In this document: positions 54,578-64,000 of the stretch, in pieces
How the letters are laid out: every line of letters begins with the position of its first letter
Position numbering within the stretch: the stretch's first letter is position 1
Assembly (NCBI RefSeq): GCF_918797505.1
Contig: NC_092796.1
Coordinates: 51,032,411-51,096,410 of the forward strand
Direction of reading: 5' to 3'
DNA from: Bemisia tabaci
Taxonomy: Eukaryota; Arthropoda; Insecta; Hemiptera; Aleyrodidae
Length of the DNA stretch: 64,000 bases
The notes under the pieces: model-generated
Seen by the model: only the letters and a program-made list of their open reading frames with translations
What the model was told of the DNA's origin: nothing
Databases searched by the model: none
Position numbers and translations under genes: made by a program

Positions 54578-56708
54578 TTATGTTCGTATGCATGAACCTG
54601 GAATACGCATTCTTATTTCAATGAATCGACTGAAAAATTGAAACTGAAAATTTCACCGGTTTTTCCTTGGATTGCATGCAAAAATCAGAAAAATTTGGAT
54701 AGGAATTGCACAGTCCTTCCAGCGAAAATTGGAAGTTTTTTAATTGATTTCGGAGCAAGGATGCGATTCTTTATTTTGGAATCAAAGGATTTTTTGATGT
54801 TTCAATGCCCTTGGGCGTTAATCAGTTGAAGTTCTCCATTTAAAGAATGAGTAACTTGTGTTCAAAAACGGGAAGGAACAGAAAAGCCAGGCAGTCTCAT
54901 TTGGCAGCGTCTGCTGTTTTCACGTATCTTGTGCGGACGCCTGAGTTTGGACTGCTTCAAGCCCTAAGTGTTGACAGAGTGTCTAAAATGACGGCGAAAT
55001 AATCCGCTGTCCCCACTTTTGCCAGATCGTGCCGGAGTTTTCCAGCGGTACACCGGTGCGTGCAACTGGAAAAACCTGACGGAAACTCCACAACAAATCT
55101 GGCCGACACTCCAACCCCACGCCCGCTTTCCTTCGTCAAAGCCGCCCTCGCCCGCCCTCGCTCCTTCCCCGAAAATTTAGGCTTAATTAAAACACCCCGG
55201 CACGACTTCTCAGCTTTTCGGTGCGACTTAACCGAGATTATGGAGGACCTGCTTTGATAACAGGCTTACGTCGTGAGCGTGTTTTTCGTCAATTTTCTCG
55301 CACTTGTGGAGTCACGACGTCCTGGCTTCTGAGACATCAAGAAAAATTATTGGTTCCTACAAAACAACTTGCATCCTCGGTGTCAATTACTACTGGTGTC
55401 ATGATCCTCCCCCCCCCCCCCTACCGGCGAATTTATTACGTTTTAGGAGATGAGGGTTAAATAAGTACACGGGAAGCTCTTCGTGCCTTTTTTTATGGTG
55501 TGCTTTTTCAACCGTCCATTGGGAGTAGCTTATGAACTTTTCGAAGGGCATCTGTTCTTTCGAAAAATTCGTGTGCTGAAACTACGCCGTATAAACGCTT
55601 CGCGATTATGCAGGTTTTAAACGAAAATGCCTGTATAAATACTATTCCACAGCTTTACAAAAAGGAACAAATATTTCCCCTGAATCTCTCAGAATCATTG
55701 TGTGAAAAATTAAAACAGTGCGTATTTACTCACAACTCTTCTAAGTAGCACATCTGCAACTTTGAACTTTTGAATTGATTAAGCAAGTTTGGCAATTTTT
55801 CAGAATGAATGCTGCTAGTTTTAACAGTTCGTAATATTTACTTACTGCCTGCTTTTTTGTGTATAAACTTAAATTGGATGCGCCGTGATTTCTGAGCAGA
55901 AATTAAAAGTGGTTCTTAAATATACCTCAACTGCCCCTAAAAATTGAGCCCAATAGGCCAGTTGGCTCCTAAAACTAAAAAGTGAATCTGGAACATCGTA
56001 TCTGAATCAATAATTTCATCACAAAATTTTGGCGGATTCAGACAACTCGAACGGGGGGAGGGGGGGAGGGGGGGTCCAGGGGCCTCTTCCAATTTTTTTT
56101 TTTTTGATTTTTGAAGAATCTACTATGCAGTTTCTAGTCACTATCGTCATGAAGTAGTGCCGAATGTAACCGTATTTCTTTATGCTTTCCTTCGTTCCTT
56201 CCTTTTCATCCCCCCTTCGCCTTTTCTTCTTCCTTTTTTTTGGGCGAACGAGGGGGGGGGAGGGCGCACGCCCCTTACACCCCCCTTTGATCCGCCTATG
56301 TCGCAAAAACAACCCGATCAGGGATGAAAACCCCACACTTGGCGGCCGCGAGATGCGAACACGGGATCTGGAATTCTCTCCTCGGCGAGTCCGGGAGAAT
56401 CCCTGAGGGTGCCTCGAGGTTGTGACTCGGCGATGATGTTCCGGTCTTCCGTTTTCCTTGTTCGATTTTTTCCGTGTTCCTGTTCCCTCCTCGGTCAAAA
56501 AGAACCGTCGACAAGACCGCTACCGCACTCTTCTTTTATCTCGCCGGAATCCGATCTCCGCGCCGCGACGCGCCGCGCCCCCTCAGGCATTCTCCATCCA
56601 ACAGGGATGCCGGTTCTTAGGGGCAAACTTAGTTTTAAAAAACGTGTCCGATGAAGCAGTTTGTACTCGAATGGAAATCATATGCAACACATTCGAAATT
56701 GCCGGCTC
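54578..56708. other. Gene-free stretch
   Basis: AT-rich unique DNA with GC-richer patches at 55020-55260 and 56300-56640. A C13 run lies at 55409-55421 and interrupted G runs lie near 56052-56080. No gene recognised. Confidence 0.35.
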
Positions 56709-56873
56709 CAGTGGCGTGGCGTGAATTGCGATACATCGATTGTTTTGTCATTTAAACCTATCGAAAAGGATCGATAATCAGGATGTTCGCAGCGAACACA
56801 TAAATAATCGATTCTTTACCATAAATTTAAATGGCATAACAATCGATACATCACAATCCACGCCACGCCACTG
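56709..56873. mobile_element. hAT-like 164-bp MITE (CAGTGGCGTGGC), intact copy
   Basis: Starts CAGTGGCGTGGCGTGAATTG and ends CCACGCCACGCCACTG. A perfect 8-bp duplication GCCGGCTC flanks it (56701-56708, 56874-56881). Confidence 0.93.
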
Positions 56874-56937
56874 GCCGGCTCAACGGGTCGGTTTCGCGCC
56901 TTGCATAATTCATTATGATGCTTGAATTTGTTATATT

Positions 56938-57090
56938 TTTGTTATACATACAGCGCTCTCTGGTGCTCTGCAACACCTGACCGTTACAGAATCCTACCCT
57001 CTCCTATCCCCTCAAGGAGTTGGCTATCCCGAATATCATTTGACCCCCGTCGCCACCCTTTCACTGGGCGCCTTTCTTCGTCCGTTCGCA
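56938..57090 (-). mobile_element. 3'-end fragment of an RTE-type retrotransposon
   Basis: CAGCGCTCTCTGGTGCTCTG, followed by CCCCCGTCGCCACCCTTTCA, aligns by eye with the minus-strand 3' region of the intact RTE (49300-49430). The frame is broken. It is a 5'-truncated relative. Confidence 0.62.
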
Positions 57091-57148
57091 TTTGTTACGT
57101 TTCTTAAAAATGATATTGAGATACCTCCAAGTCTCCACGGCTTCTCTG

Positions 57149-57175
57149 CCGTGCTGAGTAAAAACGCCATCCTTG
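57149..57175. mobile_element. Solo end of a CTGCCGTGCT MITE
   Basis: CTGCCGTGCTGAGTAAAAAC followed by GCC matches the left terminus of the family; no right arm follows. Confidence 0.6.
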
Positions 57176-57204
57176 GCTGTGTTGCCCTTAAAGCATCAGT
57201 ACAA

Positions 57205-57960
57205 AAACAGGACAAACGGAAATAAACACAATTTGGAAATAGAGTAAGAGGAAGGACGCACGTCGATAACGGCGCAGAGATACGAATATTCGTGCTTAAT
57301 GGACGTCCGAGTTGCATCTGCAAAATTGAAAGCGCGGGGCGTGCTCTGCGCTCTGCTCCATACTGTCAATGAAAAGTCGCTCAGGTTCGTCAGAAAATTT
57401 TAAAAATGAGTCCTGAATACGTCTCTCATATCTTCAGCTGTGTTGCTCGCGTAGCTCTTGAAACACCACCATAAGATGAAAGGAGCGAACAAAACATATG
57501 AACAGAGCAAAGGAAAGGAAGCGCGTTGATGACGGCGCAGAGATACAACTATTCGCACGTGATGGATATCCATGTTGCGTCTGCAAAATTGAAAGCGCGA
57601 GGCGTGCACTGGAAGTGCTCTGCGCTCTACTCTATACTGTCAATGGAAAGTCGCTCAGGTTCTTCAGAAAATTTAAAAAACGAGTCTTAAATACGTCTCT
57701 CATATCTTCAGCTGTGTTGCTCACGTAGCTCTTGAAGCACCACCATAAGACGAACGGAGCGAACACAACATGGGAGTAGAGCAAAGGAGAGGAAGCGCGT
57801 CGATGACGGCGCAGAGATACAACTATTCGTGCTTGATGGATGTCCATGTTGCGTCTGCAAAATTGAAGGCGCGTTGGCAGAAGGTGTGCCCGTGCACTTG
57901 CAGTACTCCGCTCTATGATGTCAATGAAGTGTCACTCAGGCTCGGCAGGAAAGTTTAAAA
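57205..57960. repeat. Three-unit ~265-bp tandem array
   Basis: The anchor GGCGCAGAGATAC occurs at 57271, 57534 and 57808, giving periods of 263 and 274. Each unit also carries GTCTGCAAAATTGAA (or near) and GTCAATGAAA/GTCGCTCAGG words. Units 1 and 2 share CTCATATCTTCAGCTGTGTT. The sequence has moderate GC and no recognised gene. Confidence 0.88.
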
Positions 57961-59507
57961 TCTAGTGCAGAATACTTCTCCCTCATCTTCGGCTGTTTTT
58001 TTTTTTTTTTTTTTTTTTCACTCGAATTTTGCTTTGTTTTCAATGTGATAGTTGATTCTTTCTTAAGGTGTGTTTGTAGACCTACATCTAAAGTTCGTAT
58101 GTACCGGCCCGATACAACGCGCGAACCACGTGTTTTTAGGAAATCTCGAGTCAGTTTGGTCCGTCTTGGGCATCTAAGGGTCAAGAAATTCCGCAGCGAA
58201 TGATAGTGGAATAAAATGTTAATGTGGAATGAAAACCCTGCGTTTTCTGTTGATATTATAATAAGGAATTCGCACCTTGAAGACATTCATTTTGCGTGTC
58301 AAACCCTTCTTTGTTTTGAAAGGCGACTTGACAACAATTCTTTTGCTGGGCTTCGGGACTCTTTTTCGCAGGGAGGACGCTGAGAGTCTGTTTCTGTGTG
58401 ATAATAAAGAAAAAAAAGAAAAAAGAAAAAAAAACCTAAGAACCCTTCACAGCTTCATCGGCTGGAGTCAAGAGGAATCTTTTATCCTCAAGCGTTGCAG
58501 ACTTTGGTCTCTCCTCCTTGAAAGATTCAAAGAACAAAATCGGTGGTTTTTAATTTAGGTCAAACTATTTCCCTCCTAAGAAGATCTTTAAAAATTATCC
58601 CTTTGTTATTTTGTGGAGAAAAATTGAGATGTTCTTACCTCGAAGTGATGCTGGAGCCCTCTCTTCAGCTGTTCTTGTCTGTCAATTTCCTCAAGCTGAA
58701 GCATCTCAAGTTTGTCGCCAAAAAGAACACTTGTGTCAATGTTTACAGTCAACTCGCTGAATTAGTCCATGATCTCATTATTATATTTTATCAGGTAGAA
58801 GCACCCCTCAAAATTCTCAGTTCTTAAGTCCGATTTTTATGGCCTTACGGTCTCTCTCTCTTAAATGAAGAGCCAAGTGTCATGGAAATCCTCATCATCC
58901 CTTTTCCCCAAATGAAATCATGTAATTTCATTGCAACTAAAACTAACTTATTTTGAAATTTTGTATTCATCTTCATCAAAATGTTTAGTGCTTATGTCCG
59001 GCCTGATCCATTGTTTTTATTGCAATTGAAAATCTGCACTCAACACTTAGCACGATAAAGAAATTGTAAAATGAGTGCCATCATCTTTGTTACAGGGTTT
59101 TTCTCAAATTTCTTTTTTTATTTATGTTTATTTTTGTGTTTCTCTTAAATTCGTATTCCTTTACCGGAAAAAATAGCATATTATACGTAGCTTGTATCAT
59201 TCTCTTTAAAGATTTCTCGGTCATCTCTAAGTTACGGAGCGTGCTTGGGGGCTGGTGGGTGAGGTCTTTATTGTTAACGAAGGTGGGGCAGAGTCGCTTT
59301 TGAAGGCCGGGAGGCTCACCGCAGCTTGTGGAGCGGTACTTACAGGGAAGTGGGGTTGTAAAAAACCCGCAAATGTAGCGTTCCGTAACTTAGGGCTGAC
59401 TGTTCAACGAATTCAAATGCTAGCGACATTCCGAGTGACCCGTCAGTTTTGCGGTCTTACAACACTGAAAAATTGTGTCCTTGAAATATTATCGTGACTT
59501 AAAGCGT
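57961..59507. other. Gene-free stretch
   Basis: AT-rich unique DNA with poly-T at 57999-58018. Short frames only. Confidence 0.4.
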
Positions 59508-59945
59508 AGTTTCTTGTCGACAATTTTGGTTTTATTTTTTGAGTTAAAGAAACGTTGTTTTGCTATCGTTCTTTTGACTTAAACTTAACGATAGAAAAAC
59601 GACGCTTATTTAACTCAAAAAAACTGATGTTGCGTTGAGTCCGCGCGGTTTTTTGTCGACAATTTTGGTTTTATTTTTTGAGTTGAAGAAACGTTGTTTT
59701 GCTATCGTTCTTTTGACTTAAACTTAACGATAGAAAAACGACGCTTTTTTAACTCAACAAAACTGATGTTGCGTTGAATCCGCGCGGTTTTTTGTCGAAT
59801 ATTTTGGTTTTATTTTTTGAGTTAAAAAAACGTTGTTTTGCCATCGTTCTCTTAACTTAAACTTAGCGATAGAAAAACGACGCTTTTTTAACTCAAAAAA
59901 ACTGATATTGCGTCGAATTTGCGCGGTTTTTTGTCGACAAGAAAC
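59508..59945. repeat. Three-unit hairpin array with perfect 15-bp terminal inverted repeats
   Basis: Three ~140-bp units start at 59513, 59653 and 59792, and each begins TTGTCGA. Every unit contains an internal hairpin with ~32-nt arms (TTGAGTTAAAGAAACGTTGT paired with its diverged inverse ending TTTAACTCAA). The whole array is bounded by GTTTCTTGTCGACAA (59508-59522) and its exact inverse TTGTCGACAAGAAAC (59931-59945). No target duplication is clear. Confidence 0.92.
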
Positions 59946-60039
59946 GGCGTGTTAGTCAGAATTATATCTCCAGAAAAATTTTCTCAGTGAAGTCGAGCTA
60001 CATAGACGTCAGTAAAAAAGTATCAAGCGTCTCGTATAC

Positions 60040-60708
60040 ATAATTACAGATGAAATCTAAAAGTATTGGCATTCACGGTCAGAGTATTTGTACTCAGTGG
60101 CGTGGCGTGAATAATCGATCGTCGATATCTCGCCATTTGAAGCTACGGTAAAGAATCGATTACTAAGTTGTTCGCTGCAAAAACCCTGATAATCGATCTT
60201 TTTCCATAGGTTTAAAAGGCACCACAATCGATATATCGCAAGTCATGCCACGCCACTGATTGTACCGTATTCAAAATAGGTATTAGTTATTCCATCAGCC
60301 CTATAAACTCAGAATAGTAGCGTTTTTTCCTGAAAGCATTCGTATTGAAAATAATTTATGAAGACGTTTCACTGTCGAACCGGTTATTTTCCTCAGGTTT
60401 TCAACGATTGCCCAGGATAGCGCGGTAGTATTGAATCCTTGTCTGTCGTTTGAGCTTTCATAATTACAGATGAAACCTGAAAGTATTGGCATTCACGATC
60501 AGAGTATTTGTACCGTATTCAAAATAGGTATTTGTTATTCCATTAGCCCTGTAAACTCAGAATAGTAGCGTTTTTTTCTGATTGCATTCGTATCGAAAAT
60601 AATTTATGAAGACGTTTCACTGTCGAACCGGTTATTTTTCTCGGGTTTTCGACGATTGCCGAGGATAGCGCGGTAAAATTGAATCCTTGTCTGTCGTTTG
60701 AGCTTTCA
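60040..60708. repeat. Direct tandem duplication (two ~255-bp units)
   Basis: Unit 1 (60040-60458, minus a 164-bp insertion) and unit 2 (60459-60708) share TAATTACAGATGAAA, AAGTATTGGCATTCACG, GAAGACGTTTCACTGTCGAA and CTTGTCTGTCGTTTGAGC with scattered substitutions. Unit 1 carries a hAT-like MITE and unit 2 does not. Confidence 0.93.
60095..60258. mobile_element. hAT-like 164-bp MITE (CAGTGGCGTGGC), copy inside tandem unit 1
   Basis: Starts CAGTGGCGTGGCGTGAATAA and ends CATGCCACGCCACTG. Flanking 8-mers TTTGTACT and ATTGTACC each differ by one base from TTTGTACC, the uninterrupted sequence in tandem unit 2. Confidence 0.92.
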
Positions 60709-60735
60709 GCTCGGCGAAAATTGTTTGAAATTCAG

Positions 60736-60899
60736 CAGTGGCGTGGCGTGAATAATCGATTATCGATATCTCGCCATTTGAAGCTATGGTGAAGAATCGA
60801 TTACTAAGGTGTTCGCTGCGAACACCCTGATACTCGATCTTTTTTCATAGGTTTAAATGGCATAACAATCGATATATCGCAATTCACGCCACGCCACTG
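60736..60899. mobile_element. hAT-like 164-bp MITE (CAGTGGCGTGGC), intact copy
   Basis: Starts CAGTGGCGTGGCGTGAATAA and ends TTCACGCCACGCCACTG, with a perfect 8-bp duplication AAATTCAG (60728-60735, 60900-60907). It lies 478 bp from the preceding copy and is close to it in sequence. Confidence 0.94.
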
Positions 60900-60907
60900 A
60901 AATTCAG

Positions 60908-62104
60908 GTTGAAAGGAGAAGACTGCAGAGGAGCTCCGGGGCGCTGTAATGAAATTCTCGGGAATCAGGCTCGAGTCGCCGTCCTGCTCCGCGGGGAAAC
61001 GAAAAATCCGAACAATTTCCGACCAGTCAGTCGCAACAATTTTAATCAACTCGCCCAAGTCCGGAGCCGGCGGAGTGAGCCCCGGGCCCCGCGAGAACCA
61101 GTCACCCGGTTGCCCGGTGACGTCAGAGCCCCCTTTCAATTCGACGCAAAATGTCGGGTTTTGTAGGCCGATCGGGTGACAAAGGCTCCGGGATCGCGGA
61201 ACGAGGAAGAATGCTCGAGCAAGTCAGTCGCGAACGCCAAACAAGTCGGAAATAAATAAGATGAAAATTTCTTTTGACACCGATCGCACGTCTTGCTCCA
61301 ACTCACCCCCAGCCCCACCTCGGGACGAACGCGTCTAGGCAACCGTACTTTATTACCTCTTTCATCATGTTTCCGCGACTGTCGTTCTCAGAAAAAGAGG
61401 GGCCCCGAAGAAGAAGAACCTGTATAATAGTTCCACTCATCATTGTGTCTGTGCGTTTCGGGCTCGGAGGAAAGCGGAGCAATTTGTTAAATCGTAGAAT
61501 TGGGTTTTTTAGAGCATAAAATAGATATAAATTGAGTCTCCGTAGCATCTTTTTCCGGTCATCTTTACCCTATTACTCAAACTCCTCTCCAGCTCCCGTC
61601 CTGTGCCCCTTGGAATGTTTGCATGTGTTTCGACCTGTCTTTCTCCTTCAAGATCAACTCGACATTATTGCCGTTATAAAGTTGCACCGAGTCCGAAAAG
61701 AATTGTTGATGAATGATGTGTCCTCAAATGCTTTGCGAAGGAAGTGTTTGCCTCCTCTCTCTCCATTCGAACAGTTTACAGCGATTCATCCAGTGAATGT
61801 ATTTCAATATATGTGTAGTATCTCGTTTCATCTTTAAGATCCACATGAGTTCTTAAAGTCCTCGGGCTTTTTGCGATGTCATAGGGTCGGAGGGAACTGG
61901 AAGTGTACTTCATTCATTCATTGAAGAATACTAAAGTTGGAATAAGCTCCAACGAGCGGGAATAGTGGAATTTTTTATGATATATCTGGCATTCCCTGTC
62001 TATTACTGAAACGAATGCTAAGCAGCTATGAAAAACGCAAATCCCATGATTTTAGCACTTTTTGATTAAATTTATTTTAAAATTATTTATAAAATTTAGG
62101 CATC
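60908..62104. other. Gene-free stretch
   Basis: GC- and CpG-rich unique DNA at 60930-61340, AT-rich beyond. No gene recognised. Confidence 0.35.
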
Positions 62105-62750
62105 GAGGGGCTTGAAGAACAAGGCGCATAAGTGCAGTTTTTGAAACAAATGAGATATCAACGATTTCAAGTATAAAACTAGTCCTAATGCATATTCTGT
62201 GAAAATCTCGCTCTCAAATTCCGATTTTTCAGCATCAAAAAGTCAGTTTGAACTTTCTTTCCGCAGTGTTCGAAACTCACAGGCGCCAACGCGCCAAATG
62301 CGCTTAAAAAATCGGCCATGGCACCTAAAACATGAAGGCTCTGCGCCAACGTGGCCCTTAAAAATTGCCCTCTAAAAATCTGGATTTTCATATTAGATAA
62401 TAATTCGAAATTTTCAGCACCACAAGTGAAAGCTTTTTCTATTCTTCACGATTTCATCATTTGTGCTTTTGTCTTCCCCAAGTTACAGCTACTTACTAGT
62501 TCTGTTACGAAAACATTTTGCGTCTAACTTTTCATTAAATACGCCGTAATATACAGGCAAAAAGTCAATTTGGCCCCTAAAAAATCTTCAATGGCCCCAA
62601 AAAATCGTACTTGATGCGCTACATGGCTCCTAAAACTCAAACGTAAGTTTCGAGCACTGCTTTCCGCCATAAGGAACCATCTACTCAATTTAGTGGCTTC
62701 AAACACGTGTTTTGAAACTGCACTCATGCGCCTTGTCCTCTAAACCCCTC
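62105..62750. mobile_element. GAGGGGCTTGAA palindromic element, copy 3, interrupted
   Basis: Left GAGGGGCTTGAAGAACAAGG with CGCATAAGTGCAG pairs with right CTGCACTCATGCGCCTTGTC with CTCTAAACCCCTC. A 395-bp element with 8-bp duplications interrupts it at TTTCTTTCCGC/CATAAGG, which is continuous in the copy at 18978. Confidence 0.8.
62265..62659. mobile_element. 395-bp hAT-like element, nested (AGTGTTCGAAACT ends)
   Basis: Left AGTGTTCGAAACTCAC and right GTAAGTTTCGAGCACTG are inverted. A perfect 8-bp duplication CTTTCCGC flanks it (62257-62264, 62660-62667). The leading C of a CAGTG terminus seems absorbed or lost on the left. It is non-coding. Confidence 0.82.
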
Positions 62751-63153
62751 AATTCATGAGTTTATAAAAAATAAATTTACAAATTTCGAACGAAGAAACG
62801 GCGTCGGAACAAATCGCCGAACTCGTGCACAGCTTAAAGAAACGAGCGCGTCTTTCGGCGGCGTTATAAGGGAAGGATACCGGTTCGAACTTGACGTCGA
62901 ACTTTCCGTGTCCGGCGGCTAAGTTTTTCAGGGACTCCAACTCCGGGTCGGATGAAATAAAATCCGCGGGAGGAAATGAAGTCAAGGCGGAAAAACCGCG
63001 CAGCGGCGTTGGCGGCAGCGGGAGCGTCAATGAAATCACTGCCGCCCCATTACGGAACAAACGCCCCCCCCCCCCCCCCCCCGCCCGGTCCAAGTTCCTC
63101 CGGGGCTACGCAGGAGCGGGCACCGAGACCCTTTTTCTTCCCGCCCGCGACCT
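62751..63153. other. CpG-rich unique stretch
   Basis: GC-rich, with a 19-base poly-C run at 63064-63082. Frames on both strands resemble no known gene. Confidence 0.35.
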
Positions 63154-63630
63154 CACAGTGGATCGAATCAATATAAGAGGTCGGACAAAATTTGGAAACT
63201 TTAAAAGCCTATATCTCACTGGAAAAAAAAAAAAAACACATTGGATCTAGAGTCCAGACTCTTGAAAACATTGGAAAGAAAAAATACTCTTGATTCAATC
63301 AGATTTAAGCTTAAATCAAAAGGAAATCCGCTCAAATTAAGAGGCTTGGTTCTTGATTTAAGCAAAAATCCAATTGAATCAAGAGTATTTTTTCTTGTCG
63401 ATGTTTTTAAGAGTCTGGACTCTAGATCTAATGTGTTTTTTTTTTTGTTTTTCCAGTGCTCCGTTTATATGAAACTTTGAGATTTCAAAAAGGGTTCCAT
63501 TGGTTTCCTTGTAAAGTTTTCTTCTCGAAGCACCCCTTGAAATTTAAAATATGACCAAATGCACATGAAAATTTGAATTTTTTGAAAAAAATAACATGTC
63601 CGACCTCTCTAATTGACTCGATGCACTGTG
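63154..63630. mobile_element. Palindromic element, GAGTCAATTAGAG family, copy 3, interrupted by a CACTGG MITE
   Basis: Left CACAGTGGATCGAATCAATA with GAGGTCGGAC pairs with right GTCCGACCTCTCTAATTGAC with TCGATGCACTGTG. The MITE copy at 63217 interrupts it. Its orientation is opposite to the copy at 32247. Confidence 0.82.
63217..63457. mobile_element. CACTGG palindromic MITE, copy 10 (nested)
   Basis: Starts CACTGGAAAAAAAAAAAAAA and ends TTGTTTTTCCAGTG, with CT duplicated on both sides (63215-63216, 63458-63459). The target ..CTCCGTTTATA is continuous in the sister repeat at 63631 and in the inverse of the 32247 copy. Confidence 0.92.
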
Positions 63631-64000
63631 AAACGCTTGTAACTCCGTTTATATGCAAAATTTGAAGGTTCTAAAAGCGGGTCCATTGGTTTCTTCGTAA
63701 AATTTTCTTCTAGAATCACCCCTCAAACACTGGAAAAAAAAAACACGTTGGATCTAGAGTCCAGACTCTTAAAAATATCGACCAAAAAAAGTACTCTTGA
63801 TTCAATCAGAATCTAGCTTAAATCAAGAACCAAGCCTCTTAATTTAAGCGGATTTCGTTTTGATTCAAGCAAAAATCCGATTGAATCAAGAGTATTTTTT
63901 CTTGTCATTATTTTCAAGAGTCTGGAATCTAGATCCAATGTATTTTTTTTTCCAGTGAAGTTTAGAATCTGAAGAAATAAAAATCGAAATTTGCAGTTTT
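63631..64000. mobile_element. Partial GAGTCAATTAGAG-family repeat, interrupted by a CACTGG MITE
   Basis: AAACGCTTGTAACTCCGTTT through CTAGAATCACCCCTCAAA repeats the interior of the family head-to-tail after copy 3. The MITE at 63728 then interrupts it, and the window ends shortly beyond (GTTTAGAATCTGAAG). Confidence 0.7.
63728..63957. mobile_element. CACTGG palindromic MITE, copy 11 (nested)
   Basis: Starts CACTGGAAAAAAAAAACACG and ends TATTTTTTTTTCCAGTG, with AA duplicated on both sides (63726-63727, 63958-63959). The empty target CCCCTTAAAGTTGAAAA is visible on the inverse strand of the 32247 copy. Confidence 0.92.

Noticed and set aside
56330..56420. Possible tRNA-like or SINE box B on the minus strand (GTGTTCGCATCTCGC)
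   Set aside because: No paired box A, cloverleaf or acceptor stem could be traced.

Overview
This is arthropod nuclear DNA, most likely an insect and probably a hemipteran (whitefly-like repeat content is my impression; it was not searched). The grounds are a secreted low-complexity cuticular-type protein gene, one exon of a nephrin/SNS-type immunoglobulin adhesion protein bounded by canonical GT-AG phase-1 splice sites, an RTE-type non-LTR retrotransposon, and a very high density of palindromic DNA transposons. One run of exactly 500 N (24941-25440) marks a scaffold gap.

Host coding content is sparse. An intronless gene on the minus strand (1242-1865) encodes a 207-residue secreted cuticle-like protein. 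The plus strand carries one 180-bp exon (36456-36635) for the second half of an N-terminal Ig domain of an SNS/Hibris-like (nephrin family) cell-recognition protein. No partner exon was found on either side, so much of the window is probably intron of that gene. The other sizeable open frames look like chance frames in CpG-rich unique DNA or readthrough of stop-free inverted repeats.

The dominant content is repeats. The only autonomous element seen is an intact RTE-type LINE (ORF 49296-52250 on minus) with a perfect 15-bp target duplication and a short (TA)n tail; two 3'-end fragments of relatives lie at 28466-28580 and 56938-57090. Non-autonomous palindromic families include: an 11-copy CACTGG...CCAGTG family with 2-bp target duplications; a CTGCCGTGCT family with 4-bp duplications; a 164-bp hAT-like family (CAGTGGCGTGGC) with 8-bp duplications; an 817-bp hAT-like element (CAGGGCCGGAT); a 196-bp hAT-like palindrome; a TA-flanked CACGGAG family; and several foldback families. 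Many are nested, and nested copies give paralogous empty sites that fix insertion boundaries and relative ages.

Tandem repeats include an 18-unit, ~83-bp minisatellite (42511-43995) with a 5-unit higher-order pattern, a three-unit hairpin array (59508-59945), a three-unit ~265-bp array (57205-57960), a 34-bp triplicate (3023-3124), and a direct duplication with one filled and one empty hAT site (60040-60708). Between repeats are CpG-rich unique blocks with no recognisable gene, which could be regulatory. The window also holds an unusual number (11) of poly-C/G runs of 12 bases or more.
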